23,780 nt of DNA, from positions 1-23,780 of the forward strand of contig DGSP01000074.1 in the NCBI GenBank assembly GCA_002393555.1. Reading direction: 5' to 3'. The notes under the pieces are model-generated. The model worked only from the letters and a program-made list of their open reading frames with translations. It did not search any database and was not told the origin of the DNA. Each line of letters opens with the position of its first letter. Positions within the stretch are counted from its first letter, which is position 1. A program made the translations under genes and the position numbers. Shown here piece after piece: positions 14,631 to 20,499 of the stretch. This DNA is from Prevotellaceae bacterium UBA4359 (GTDB taxonomy: Bacteria; Bacteroidota; Bacteroidia; Bacteroidales; Bacteroidaceae).

Positions 14631-15773
14631 CTACCTGTTCTTATACATCTCCTCGTAGTATTTCTCATAGTCGCCGCTGGTGATGTTGTCCATCCAAGCC
14701 TCATTCTCCAGATACCACTTCACGGTCTTTTCGATGCCTTCCTCAAACTGGAGGCTGGGTTCCCAACCGAGTTCGCGTTGCAACTTGCGCGAGTCGATGG
14801 CATAGCGAGCATCGTGGCCCAGACGGTCGGTCACGTAGGTGATGAGGTCGAGGTCGGCACCTTCGGGGCGGCCCAGCAGACGGTCCACCGTCTTGATGAC
14901 CACCTTGATGATGTCAATGTTCTTCCACTCGTTGAAGCCGCCGATGTTGTAGGTTTCGGCCACCTTGCCGTGGTGGAAAATGGTGTCGATGGCACGGGCA
15001 TGGTCCACCACATAGAGCCAGTCGCGCACGTTCTCTCCCTTGCCATAGACGGGTAGGGGTTTGCGGTGGCGGATGTTATTGATGAACAACGGAATCAACT
15101 TCTCCGGAAACTGGTAGGGACCATAGTTGTTCGAGCAGTTGGTCACGATGGTGGGCATGCCGTAAGTGTCGTGATAAGCCCTCACGAAGTGGTCGCTGCT
15201 GGCCTTCGAGGCCGAGTAGGGCGAGTGGGGGTTATACTTCGTGGTCTCCAAGAAGAAATCCTTGCCATAGGCAGCATGATGCTCTGCACTCGATGCTGTC
15301 GTGGTGAACGGACTTTCCACGCCCTCGGGGTTTGTCAGTTTCAAGGCGCCATACACCTCATCCGTCGAGATGTGATAGAAACGCTTGCCCTCATATCCCT
15401 CGGGCAGGCTCTCCCAGTAGAGTTTGGCAGCCTGCAACAGGCTCAGCGTACCCATCACGTTGGTGCGGGCAAAGGTGAAGGGGTCCTTGATGCTCCTATC
15501 CACATGACTTTCAGCCGCCAGATGGATGATGCCGTCAATCTTCTCGTCCTGCATCAACTGGTAGAACGCATCGAAGTCGCAGATGTCCATCTTGACGAAC
15601 TTGTAGTTGGGCTTGTCCTCCACATCCTTCAGGTTGGCGAGGTTACCTGCATAAGTCAACTTGTCGAGGTTGATGATTTTGTACTCGGGATACTTGTTCA
15701 CGAAAAGGCGAACCACGTGGCTGCCAATGAAGCCAGCACCACCCGTGATGACAATGTTTCTCTTGAATTCCAT
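14631..15773 (-). CDS. rfbB: dTDP-glucose 4,6-dehydratase
   Basis: This enzyme converts dTDP-glucose to dTDP-4-keto-6-deoxyglucose, the committed step toward dTDP-rhamnose and other deoxysugars for surface polysaccharides. It is a cytoplasmic, NAD-dependent extended SDR. Visible signatures are the N-terminal TGGAGFIGSH Rossmann motif, AAESHVDRS, STDEVYG, the catalytic YSASKA (Tyr-x-x-x-Lys) and NCSNNYGPYQFPEKLIP. The start at 15773 (MEFKRNIV) gives 380 aa, as usual for Bacteroidales; an extension to 15887 would run through the promoter and is rejected. The partners rfbA, rfbC and rfbD are not in the window, so it is an isolated gene here. Its TAG stop abuts a CTAG decamer array. Confidence 0.93.
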   Translation of the reverse strand: MEFKRNIVITGGAGFIGSHVVRLFVNKYPEYKIINLDKLTYAGNLANLKDVEDKPNYKFVKMDICDFDAFYQLMQDEKIDGIIHLAAESHVDRSIKDPFTFARTNVMGTLSLLQAAKLYWESLPEGYEGKRFYHISTDEVYGALKLTNPEGVESPFTTTASSAEHHAAYGKDFFLETTKYNPHSPYSASKASSDHFVRAYHDTYGMPTIVTNCSNNYGPYQFPEKLIPLFINNIRHRKPLPVYGKGENVRDWLYVVDHARAIDTIFHHGKVAETYNIGGFNEWKNIDIIKVVIKTVDRLLGRPEGADLDLITYVTDRLGHDARYAIDSRKLQRELGWEPSLQFEEGIEKTVKWYLENEAWMDNITSGDYEKYYEEMYKNR

Positions 15774-15808
15774 AACGTTAAGCACTATTCCTTTAATATT
15801 TGTGGGTG

Positions 15809-15840
15809 CAAAGTTACGGAAAAACGAGTGAAAAGCCAAA
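15809..15840 (-). promoter_or_regulatory. Promoter of rfbB
   Basis: On the minus strand TTTG (15837-15840), 20 bases, then TAACTTTG (15809-15816) is a full match to the Bacteroidetes primary-sigma promoter TTTG-N19/21-TAnnTTTG. It leaves a leader of roughly 30 bases before the start at 15773. Confidence 0.85.
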
Positions 15841-16173
15841 TTTATTTGTACTTTTCCGAGTGCCAGTAACTTCGGCATAGCCCACATTACGGAAAATTCT
15901 TGATTGATAATCTCTTACTTCACAAAAATAAAATGATTGGAACCAATGATTAACGATATATCTTGCACTTTTGTCACGATAAAGAAAAGAAACTCATGTA
16001 TATTTCTCTTTCTTTCAAAAGAAACATTTACACAAGTATTCTTTATGGTTCATACGACAATAGTATATGGTTTACTATTATGTAATTGATGATTGTTGTA
16101 TAAATAGTTGATTATTATATATTTAGTTTTAAATAACTCTTTCGGAAACCTTAACAAGATTTAACCGAAAAGT

Positions 16174-16205
16174 TTTGTCAGCAGAAGAAAAAGTATATAC
16201 CTTTG
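16174..16205 (+). promoter_or_regulatory. Promoter of the deiminase-like gene
   Basis: TTTG (16174-16177), 20 bases, then TACCTTTG (16198-16205) is a full match to the Bacteroidetes promoter consensus. It supports the start at 16247, since any start upstream would lie inside the promoter. Confidence 0.85.
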
Positions 16206-16246
16206 CGGTAAAACGTAAGCAATTGAATATTAAAAAATTAATTATT

Positions 16247-17116
16247 ATGATTACAAATTATGATACTAATATTGTATATTTTGCAGAAGGATTGAAACAT
16301 GTAAAATATGTAGATATGACGAGCAGAGTTGTGGGACATCTTCATCACAATAGAATGGCATGGGGATTCTTGCCACAAAGCGCTTCGCCCCTTCATATCT
16401 GGGCACGGGATTATATGCCTGTGCAAGTCAGCAAAGACAAATTTGTGCTCTTTCGCTATGATCCCGACTATCTGAAAGACTATCCCGAGTATAAACCTGA
16501 CACTTCTGCCATTCTTTCTGAACTTGGCATACAGGTGATGCACTCTGACATTATACTTGATGGTGGCAACATCATCAGTTGTGGCGATAAGGTCATCATG
16601 ACAGACAAAATCATCAAGGAAAACCCGCATTACGACAGAAACACACTGATCGACACCATCAGTTCGCTATTGGAAGCAGAAATTGTGCTGATTCCTCAAG
16701 ACTCGTATGAGGAGTACGGTCATTCTGATGGAATGGTAAGATATATGGGTAATGGTCATGTGTTGCTCAACAACTATTGTGACGTTGATAAAGCGTTGCG
16801 CAAGAGATTGTTGTCTGCTTTGCAGCCTTATTTCGACATCACAGAACTCCACTATGGCACCTATACCGATAGGAGTTGGGCCTATCTCAATTTTCTGCAT
16901 GTAGGCCAACATATCTTTATTCCTATGGCGGAAGATAAGTTGGGCACAAAAGCCTTTCAACAAATAGCCGATGCTTTTCCTGAATGTGAATGCCACCGTA
17001 TATGGGGGTGTGAAAGCCTCGTCGATGATGGTGGTGCGCTGAACTGCTCCACATGGAATATTCTCGTGGATTTGCCTAAAGAAGAGGAAAGTAAAGAATT
17101 ACCAGAAACAATTTAA
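16247..17116 (+). CDS. Short agmatine/peptidylarginine deiminase-like protein
   Basis: This 289-aa protein has the motifs of the guanidine-modifying (PAD_porph/agmatine deiminase) superfamily, which hydrolyses guanidinium groups. WARDYMP (52-58) corresponds to the usual W-x-RD-x-GP; LDGGN (104-108) to the E/D-GG-N loop; GHSDG (158-162) holds the catalytic His; and DGGALNCST (261-269) holds the catalytic Cys267. It is shorter than typical agmatine deiminases (about 340-370 aa) and has no signal peptide, so it differs from the secreted P. gingivalis enzyme. No polyamine genes adjoin it. The substrate is unknown: agmatine, another guanidine compound or a protein arginine are possible. Base composition is AT-rich compared with the flanking operons, suggesting transfer. 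Confidence 0.75.
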   Translation: MITNYDTNIVYFAEGLKHVKYVDMTSRVVGHLHHNRMAWGFLPQSASPLHIWARDYMPVQVSKDKFVLFRYDPDYLKDYPEYKPDTSAILSELGIQVMHSDIILDGGNIISCGDKVIMTDKIIKENPHYDRNTLIDTISSLLEAEIVLIPQDSYEEYGHSDGMVRYMGNGHVLLNNYCDVDKALRKRLLSALQPYFDITELHYGTYTDRSWAYLNFLHVGQHIFIPMAEDKLGTKAFQQIADAFPECECHRIWGCESLVDDGGALNCSTWNILVDLPKEEESKELPETI

Positions 17117-17212
17117 GAGTGCATATTTGAATGCCTTGCAAAACTTTGAGTAATCAAAATTCAAATTAGTGAGATGAGATTTATCCGATAAAAACCTAAA
17201 AACAATAAATAC

Positions 17213-17244
17213 TTTCACATTTTAATGGATTGTTTGTATATTTG
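17213..17244 (+). promoter_or_regulatory. Promoter of the 235-aa gene
   Basis: TATATTTG (17237-17244) fits the -7 consensus, with TTTC (17213-17216) 20 bases upstream as a one-mismatch -33 box. The leader to the ATG at 17285 is about 35 bases and is purine-rich just before the start. Confidence 0.65.
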
Positions 17245-17284
17245 TGCCAATAATCTGAATATATAACCCCAAAATCAAAGAAAA

Positions 17285-17992
17285 ATGAAACTTTATGACA
17301 AATTAAAGAACTTCCATAATATGGATGTAGATGAATTCAATGATACGAATCTTATGAATAAATTTGAAGATATAGCCATGACCATTTTATATGATGGCTA
17401 CATCCAAGTGAGAAACGACTATCGTATCTATATCAAGACTGTCGAGTTTTACATTCATCCAGAAGAAGATAGTCCAATCAGGAACACCATTGATCCTGAC
17501 CCTATAGTTTATCATAGGGATTACAGAAAGGGAATGTTTCCATGTAGAAAACTCCCTTATTTCCCATTAATGACCCTACACGCCCATGTTTCAGGACTGG
17601 ACATAACCTTTGAAAATGAGAAACGTAAATATAGGGCATCTGCATTGATTAGGGCTTATGCAATATATGACATGAGTACTAAATCATTTATTAAAACAAA
17701 GAAGAAATACAAGGAAGGGGAAGCCCCATATGATAACCGTTCGACTTATCTTTATGATTTCATCAATGGCTTTTCTTTAATAGAAGGAAACAAAAATAAC
17801 ATTGTGTGGATTGATAAAGCAACAGATGTCCCTCACAATGCTCTTAAAACATCTTCAAGAGAAAACGTATATAAATATGATTACGAATACAAGGGAAAAA
17901 GAGATGTGGAAATCATGGAAATGAAAAAACCGAAAGAAAAAGATATGCGTCAATGGCGTTTTACAAGAACGAATGATATATGTGTGAAATGA
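17285..17992 (+). CDS. Hypothetical protein, possible alkyladenine DNA glycosylase fold
   Basis: The family of this 235-aa protein is not recognised with certainty. Its layout resembles the 3-methyladenine DNA glycosylase (AAG/MPG) family. An N-terminal segment NKFEDIAMTIL (about 25-35) parallels ARxLLG. KTVEFYIHPEEDSP (51-64) parallels the VETEAY-x-GPEDxASH region, with Glu54 in the place of the catalytic Glu. HVSGLDITF (101-109) and RASALIRAY (117-125) parallel the YGMHxxxN and VLIRALEP strands. The Lys-rich C-terminus is unlike the classic enzymes. No signal peptide or membrane segment is present. It has its own promoter, and AT-rich composition is shared with its neighbours. The similarity was judged by eye and may be distant or fortuitous. 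Confidence 0.45.
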   Translation: MKLYDKLKNFHNMDVDEFNDTNLMNKFEDIAMTILYDGYIQVRNDYRIYIKTVEFYIHPEEDSPIRNTIDPDPIVYHRDYRKGMFPCRKLPYFPLMTLHAHVSGLDITFENEKRKYRASALIRAYAIYDMSTKSFIKTKKKYKEGEAPYDNRSTYLYDFINGFSLIEGNKNNIVWIDKATDVPHNALKTSSRENVYKYDYEYKGKRDVEIMEMKKPKEKDMRQWRFTRTNDICVK

Positions 17993-18003
17993 CAAGAATA
18001 GCT

Positions 18004-18321
18004 CTATTTCCAATCCACTTTTATAAGTTCCTCTTGGAGTATAGAAATGTTCAGACAATCCTCGATTTTAGACATGGTTTCGAGAGAAAGATTCTCCTGA
18101 CCTTTCAGAACTTTCGAAACATATTGCTGGCTACATCCCATCAGTTCAGCCAACTGTTTCTGGGTTAAGTCCAGTTCTTCCATCTTCTCCAGCATTTTCA
18201 CAGCAATGCGCTGGGAGTGACGCAGCCACGATTTGTTCTGCTGCCTCCACTCTGCCCTCTCCCTCCATTTTGAAGGTGTCGTTGACTGATGTTCCTTCAG
18301 TCGTGCAATTACCTCTTTCAT
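18004..18321 (-). CDS. XRE-type helix-turn-helix antitoxin
   Basis: This 105-aa protein has a C-terminal Cro/C1-type HTH (53-95: LTQKQLAELMGCSQQYVSKVLKG, then NLSLETMSKIEDCL). The N-terminal half is Arg/Lys/Glu-rich and helical. It starts 18 bases after the stop codon of the toxin-like gene, with a very strong Shine-Dalgarno (AAAGGAGG), so the two form one operon in toxin-first order, as in HigBA-like modules. It probably neutralises the toxin and represses the shared promoter at 18912-18943. Confidence 0.8.
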   Translation of the reverse strand: MKEVIARLKEHQSTTPSKWRERAEWRQQNKSWLRHSQRIAVKMLEKMEELDLTQKQLAELMGCSQQYVSKVLKGQENLSLETMSKIEDCLNISILQEELIKVDWK

Positions 18322-18339
18322 ATATACCTCCTTTTTATT

Positions 18340-18891
18340 TTAAACTAATTCGCTCAGAAAATCCACAAAAGAATCTTTGTCAACTATATTGTTTGCCAAC
18401 AGATGAGAACGTACCTTTTCCATCTTTGCCAACTCTTGGAGCGTATGTTCACGCTCTTGCATGGTACGAGTGAGTTTAATGGCACCACCCGTTATGACAT
18501 AGATTCCAGGTTCCAACTTAATGGCATAGATTCTAAGCCATGAAGCATGCCTATAAACATCCTTCAGCCGAGCCTTTTCTTTGCCAAGCAGTACATCGGT
18601 GAAACGACTATTCTCCAACGGTCTGAAAAGTTTGTCCAAATCCGCTTCTGGCGAGATGTCCATAATCAAACATTGTAATCGCTCACTATCCTCTATCGTA
18701 TCGTAAATGGCTTCGTTGACATCAGTTATCTTGAAATACGATATCAAGTCTGCCATGTTCTCCTTAAAGAACTGGTAAAGCCACCTCACGTCGTTCCATT
18801 GCTCAAAAAGCATGTAGAGCGCATTGTCTGGGCTGTCGTCATACCTGACAGCCCAAAGCCTACCATCATCAGTTATGCTATCATAAGTCAT
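18340..18891 (-). CDS. RelE/HigB-like toxin of a toxin-antitoxin module
   Basis: This 183-aa protein resembles a Bacteroidales toxin group in the RelE/HigB (Gp49-like) class, larger than typical RelE toxins (about 90-110 aa). Visible features are LWAVRYDD and LFEQWNDV near the N-terminus, a central acidic segment LIMDISPEADLDKLFRPLE (75-93), and the conserved block WLRIYAIKLEPG (118-129) then YVITGGAIKLT (131-141), which corresponds to the RelE β-sheet core. MQEREHT (144-150) follows, with a helical end. The ATG at 18891 is preceded by AAGGAAG, a good ribosome site. mRNA cleavage is the expected activity but is inferred from class only. Confidence 0.7.
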   Translation of the reverse strand: MTYDSITDDGRLWAVRYDDSPDNALYMLFEQWNDVRWLYQFFKENMADLISYFKITDVNEAIYDTIEDSERLQCLIMDISPEADLDKLFRPLENSRFTDVLLGKEKARLKDVYRHASWLRIYAIKLEPGIYVITGGAIKLTRTMQEREHTLQELAKMEKVRSHLLANNIVDKDSFVDFLSELV

Positions 18892-18911
18892 GATTCACTT
18901 CCTTTTTGGTG

Positions 18912-18943
18912 CAAAGTAAAACAAATTATTTGAATGAAACAAC
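18912..18943 (-). promoter_or_regulatory. Promoter of the toxin-antitoxin operon
   Basis: On the minus strand GTTG (18940-18943), 20 bases, TTACTTTG (18912-18919) fits the Bacteroidetes promoter with one mismatch in each box. A 5-bp inverted repeat, ACAAC (18939-18943) and GTTGT (18950-18954), overlaps the -33 box and could be an antitoxin operator. Confidence 0.55.
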
Positions 18944-19076
18944 TTTTGGGTTGTATTTCTTTACTGTTTTTTTGATTTTCGGAATATGAATACATATATG
19001 TCTCTATTCCTTACTAATTGTCTTATGTTTTCATGTCACTTTACCTTTCCCACTCTCTTTCCGACGTATCCACCTT

Positions 19077-19249
19077 TTGCACTTTTCCGAAACCGCTTCT
19101 GTCCCTCTTCCGTAACCTCTGCACCGATATTTCCACATCCTCTCAACCGATGCTTCCACAGCCCCAAAACCGACGTCGGGGACATCGACCGACCGACGTC
19201 GGGGACATCGGTTCATCGACATCGGGGACGTCGGTTGAGAGGCTGTGGA
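19077..19249. repeat. Degenerate 23-bp tandem array with crossing inverted repeats
   Basis: Seven units with exact 23-bp spacing begin at 19077, 19100, 19123, 19146, 19169, 19192 and 19215. Five begin with ACCGA or ATCGA. The first four share TTCC at unit positions 9-12, and the last three share CGGGGAC at the same place. Two inverted repeats connect it. CCTCTCAACCGA (19139-19150) pairs perfectly with 19231-19242, and TCCACAGCC (19155-19163) pairs with 19241-19249. They cross, a pseudoknot-like order. Units 5-7 also contain CCGACGTCGG-type palindromes. Confidence 0.8.
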
Positions 19250-19255
19250 GGAGAG

Positions 19256-19300
19256 ATAAAACAAGAAGAGGCGATGCCCCGGTCGGAGCACCGCCTCTTC
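19256..19300 (-). terminator. Rho-independent terminator of hsp20
   Basis: On the minus strand GAAGAGGCG (19292-19300) pairs perfectly with CGCCTCTTC (19265-19273), with partial pairing inside the loop, and is followed by TTGTTTTA. It lies 22 bases after the hsp20 stop codon. Confidence 0.8.
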
Positions 19301-19322
19301 AGTCTTGGTGTCAAGTGTGGTC

Positions 19323-19787
19323 TTACTTGATTTCGATGTGCAGAGTCTCTTTGGCCTTCTCTTCCTCGGTCTTCTTCGGGATGTTGATGGTCAAGACACC
19401 GTCGGCCATGCCGGCTGTGATTTTCGACTTCTCCACATTCTCGGGCAGTGAGAACCTCTGCTCGAACTTGCTGTAACTGAACTCGCGACGCAGATAGGTC
19501 TTCTTGTCGTCTTTCTTGTCGTCCTTCTTGTCGCCTTCTTTGTTTTCGGTCTTCTTCTCCATGCTGATGACGATGTCGCCGTCGCTGGTGAGTTGGATGC
19601 TGAAGTCGTTCTTGGTCATGCCAGGAGCAGCCACTTCCACTTTGTACTCTTTTTCGTCTTCCGATACGTTGATGGCTGGTGTCGTGCCCTGATATTTAAT
19701 GGTTGGCATCCAGTTGTCATCGAAAAAGTCGTTGAACAATGAAGGAATCCATCCTTGATTTCTGGTTGAATAAACTGTAGGCATCAT
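19323..19787 (-). CDS. Small heat shock protein, Hsp20/alpha-crystallin family
   Basis: This ATP-independent holdase chaperone binds unfolding proteins in the cytoplasm. The 154-aa product has a short N-terminus (PTVYSTRNQGW, PSLFNDFFDDNW), then the alpha-crystallin domain. The domain begins TPAINVSEDEKEYKVEVAAPGM, includes FSYSKFEQRFSLPENV and GVLTINIPK, and the protein ends with an IxI-type tail (HIEIK). A lysine/aspartate insertion (KKDDKKDDKK) interrupts the domain before YLRREF and is encoded by a 12-bp repeat. The start at 19787 is set by a strong Shine-Dalgarno (AAGGAGG); Met2 at 19784 is equally near. It has a leader of about 115 bases and a sigma-54-like promoter, and is followed by a terminator, so it is probably monocistronic. 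Confidence 0.93.
   Translation of the reverse strand: MMPTVYSTRNQGWIPSLFNDFFDDNWMPTIKYQGTTPAINVSEDEKEYKVEVAAPGMTKNDFSIQLTSDGDIVISMEKKTENKEGDKKDDKKDDKKTYLRREFSYSKFEQRFSLPENVEKSKITAGMADGVLTINIPKKTEEEKAKETLHIEIK
19501..19536 (-). repeat. 12-bp in-frame tandem repeat in hsp20
   Basis: Three 12-bp units (TTCTTGTCGTCT and two near-identical copies on the plus strand) encode the KKDD repeat of the Hsp20 insertion. Copy-number change would lengthen or shorten a charged surface loop without breaking the frame. Confidence 0.85.
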
Positions 19788-19913
19788 AGTTTTGTCCTCC
19801 TTAGTTTTTTTAAGTTGTTTATGATTATTTTGTTTTGTTTTAGTCGTTCGGTTGAGGTGTGCGGGGCTTTGTTTTTCCCGCCCGTCTCGTTCGACGTTCT
19901 GCTTAACTAAAGA

Positions 19914-19927
19914 GCAACAATCGTGCC
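19914..19927 (-). promoter_or_regulatory. Sigma-54 type -24/-12 promoter of hsp20
   Basis: On the minus strand TTAGGCACGATTGTTGCT contains GG and GC separated by exactly 10 bases. It matches the RpoN consensus TGGCACG-N4-TTGC except for one base (A for G before GGCACG). Transcription would start near 19902, about 115 bases before the hsp20 ATG. No primary-sigma promoter with correct spacing was found for this gene. Confidence 0.65.
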
Positions 19928-19954
19928 TAACTGCCACTTTGTCAAAGGTTTTAT

Positions 19955-20001
19955 ACTCCGTTAAACTTTCACCCCGTCCAATTAAACTCCGTTAAACTTT
20001 C
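19955..20001. repeat. Paired 16-bp direct repeats upstream of the sigma-54 promoter
   Basis: ACTCCGTTAAACTTTC occurs at 19955-19970 and again, perfectly, at 19986-20001. The copies are 31 bases apart, three helical turns, so they face the same side of the DNA. They lie about 50-100 bases upstream of the predicted hsp20 start site, where an enhancer-binding activator of sigma-54 would bind. They are also just upstream of the rightward promoter. Confidence 0.85.
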
Positions 20002-20054
20002 GGACTGACAGAGGATGAAATTTTGTCTTGTCTGTGATGTTTTTAGACTTCTCT

Positions 20055-20086
20055 TTTGGCAGATAGGTGTTTTTTCTCTACCTTTG
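20055..20086 (+). promoter_or_regulatory. Promoter of the small membrane protein / TonB receptor operon
   Basis: TTTG (20055-20058), 20 bases, then TACCTTTG (20079-20086) is a full match to the Bacteroidetes promoter. The predicted transcription start is only a few bases from the GTG at 20092, which would make the first gene leaderless or nearly so. Confidence 0.8.
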
Positions 20087-20091
20087 CAGCC

Positions 20092-20451
20092 GTGAAAGAG
20101 ACGGCCAGACGATATTATTCCTCTTGGGTGCTGTTGGCGGTGCTGCTGCCAATGCTGATTTTTTCGTCTCTGCACGTGCATCCGGCCAGCCACACTGGCG
20201 GCGACCACTGTGAGGAGTGTGTGCACCATCTGCCTCATGCGGGCCACATCAGCAGTCAGACCTTCTGTTCGTTCGACTGTGTGCTCTGCCAGTTCCTCAC
20301 AATGCCTTTCCTTGTGGCGGCGGCTGTGGTTTTTGTTTCCCATGTTCTGTTTTATGTTGTTCCTTATGGTTCTGAAACGCAAAGGGTTGTTTCGAGAACA
20401 AGGGGCTTTGTCTGTTTGCGCGCTCCTCCGGCAAGAGTTGTCTGCCAATAG
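20092..20451 (+). CDS. His/Cys-rich small membrane protein, putative metal-linked partner
   Basis: This 119-aa protein starts, by this reading, at GTG 20092. It has a basic N-terminus (KETARRYY), a membrane segment (12-26), a periplasmic-looking loop rich in His and Cys (HVHP, HTGGDHCEECVHHLPHAGH, then CSFDCVLC, residues 28-66), a second membrane segment (about 68-91) and a tail with LRAPPA. The layout and the RAPP ending recall DUF2946-type small proteins often found beside metal-related TonB receptors; this is a resemblance only. The gene lies 48 bases before the receptor gene behind one promoter. Metal binding or sensing is inferred from the His/Cys cluster. ATG 20152 is an alternative start but would remove most of the first membrane segment. 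Confidence 0.6.
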   Translation: MKETARRYYSSWVLLAVLLPMLIFSSLHVHPASHTGGDHCEECVHHLPHAGHISSQTFCSFDCVLCQFLTMPFLVAAAVVFVSHVLFYVVPYGSETQRVVSRTRGFVCLRAPPARVVCQ

Positions 20452-20499
20452 GAGATACTAACACACAAACATACATATTTTATATAAACAGAAAAAACA

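Larger units (their letters stand above)
15774..16246. other. AT-rich divergent intergenic region
   Basis: This 473-base gap separates the dehydratase gene (minus) from the deiminase-like gene (plus). It holds one promoter for each gene, described separately. The central part, about 15890-16140, is strongly AT-rich and no gene was seen in it. A short inverted repeat, TTTCGG (16140-16145) and CCGAAA (16165-16170), lies just upstream of the -33 box of the deiminase gene and could be an operator. Confidence 0.6.
18892..19322. other. Non-coding region between Hsp20 and toxin-antitoxin operon
   Basis: This 431-base stretch has no convincing gene. It contains the TA promoter (18912-18943), an AT-rich segment to about 19040, a degenerate 23-bp tandem array with inverted repeats (19077-19249) and the Hsp20 terminator (19256-19300). 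Open frames on the plus strand here are short, poor in start signals and follow the repeat, so they were not called. Confidence 0.7.
19788..20091. other. Divergent control region between hsp20 and the TonB receptor operon
   Basis: This 304-base gap holds the A-rich hsp20 leader (about 115 bases, with a GCGGG/CCCGC hairpin in its 5' half), a sigma-54-like promoter, two 16-bp direct repeats and the primary-sigma promoter of the rightward operon, each listed separately. No gene was seen in it. Confidence 0.7.

Noticed and set aside
15774..15887. N-terminal extension of rfbB
   Set aside because: The extra 38 codons run through the full-consensus rfbB promoter, and the conserved TGGAGFIGSH motif sits at the normal position when starting at 15773.
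17855..18058. Minus-strand open frame of 67 aa
   Set aside because: It overlaps the 3' ends of two better-supported genes, is Phe/Ile-rich from AT-rich antisense DNA and has no start signals.
19077..19249. CRISPR array
   Set aside because: The 23-bp units are directly adjacent with no spacers, drift along the array, and no cas genes are in the window.
19018..19476. Plus-strand open frames of 114 and 152 aa in the 23-bp array region
   Set aside because: They follow the repeat and terminator sequence, run into the antisense of hsp20 and have no promoter or ribosome site. The translation shows no known domain.
19788..19902. RNA thermometer in the hsp20 leader
   Set aside because: The Shine-Dalgarno lies in an A-rich stretch with no good complementary sequence near it; only a GC hairpin far upstream was seen.
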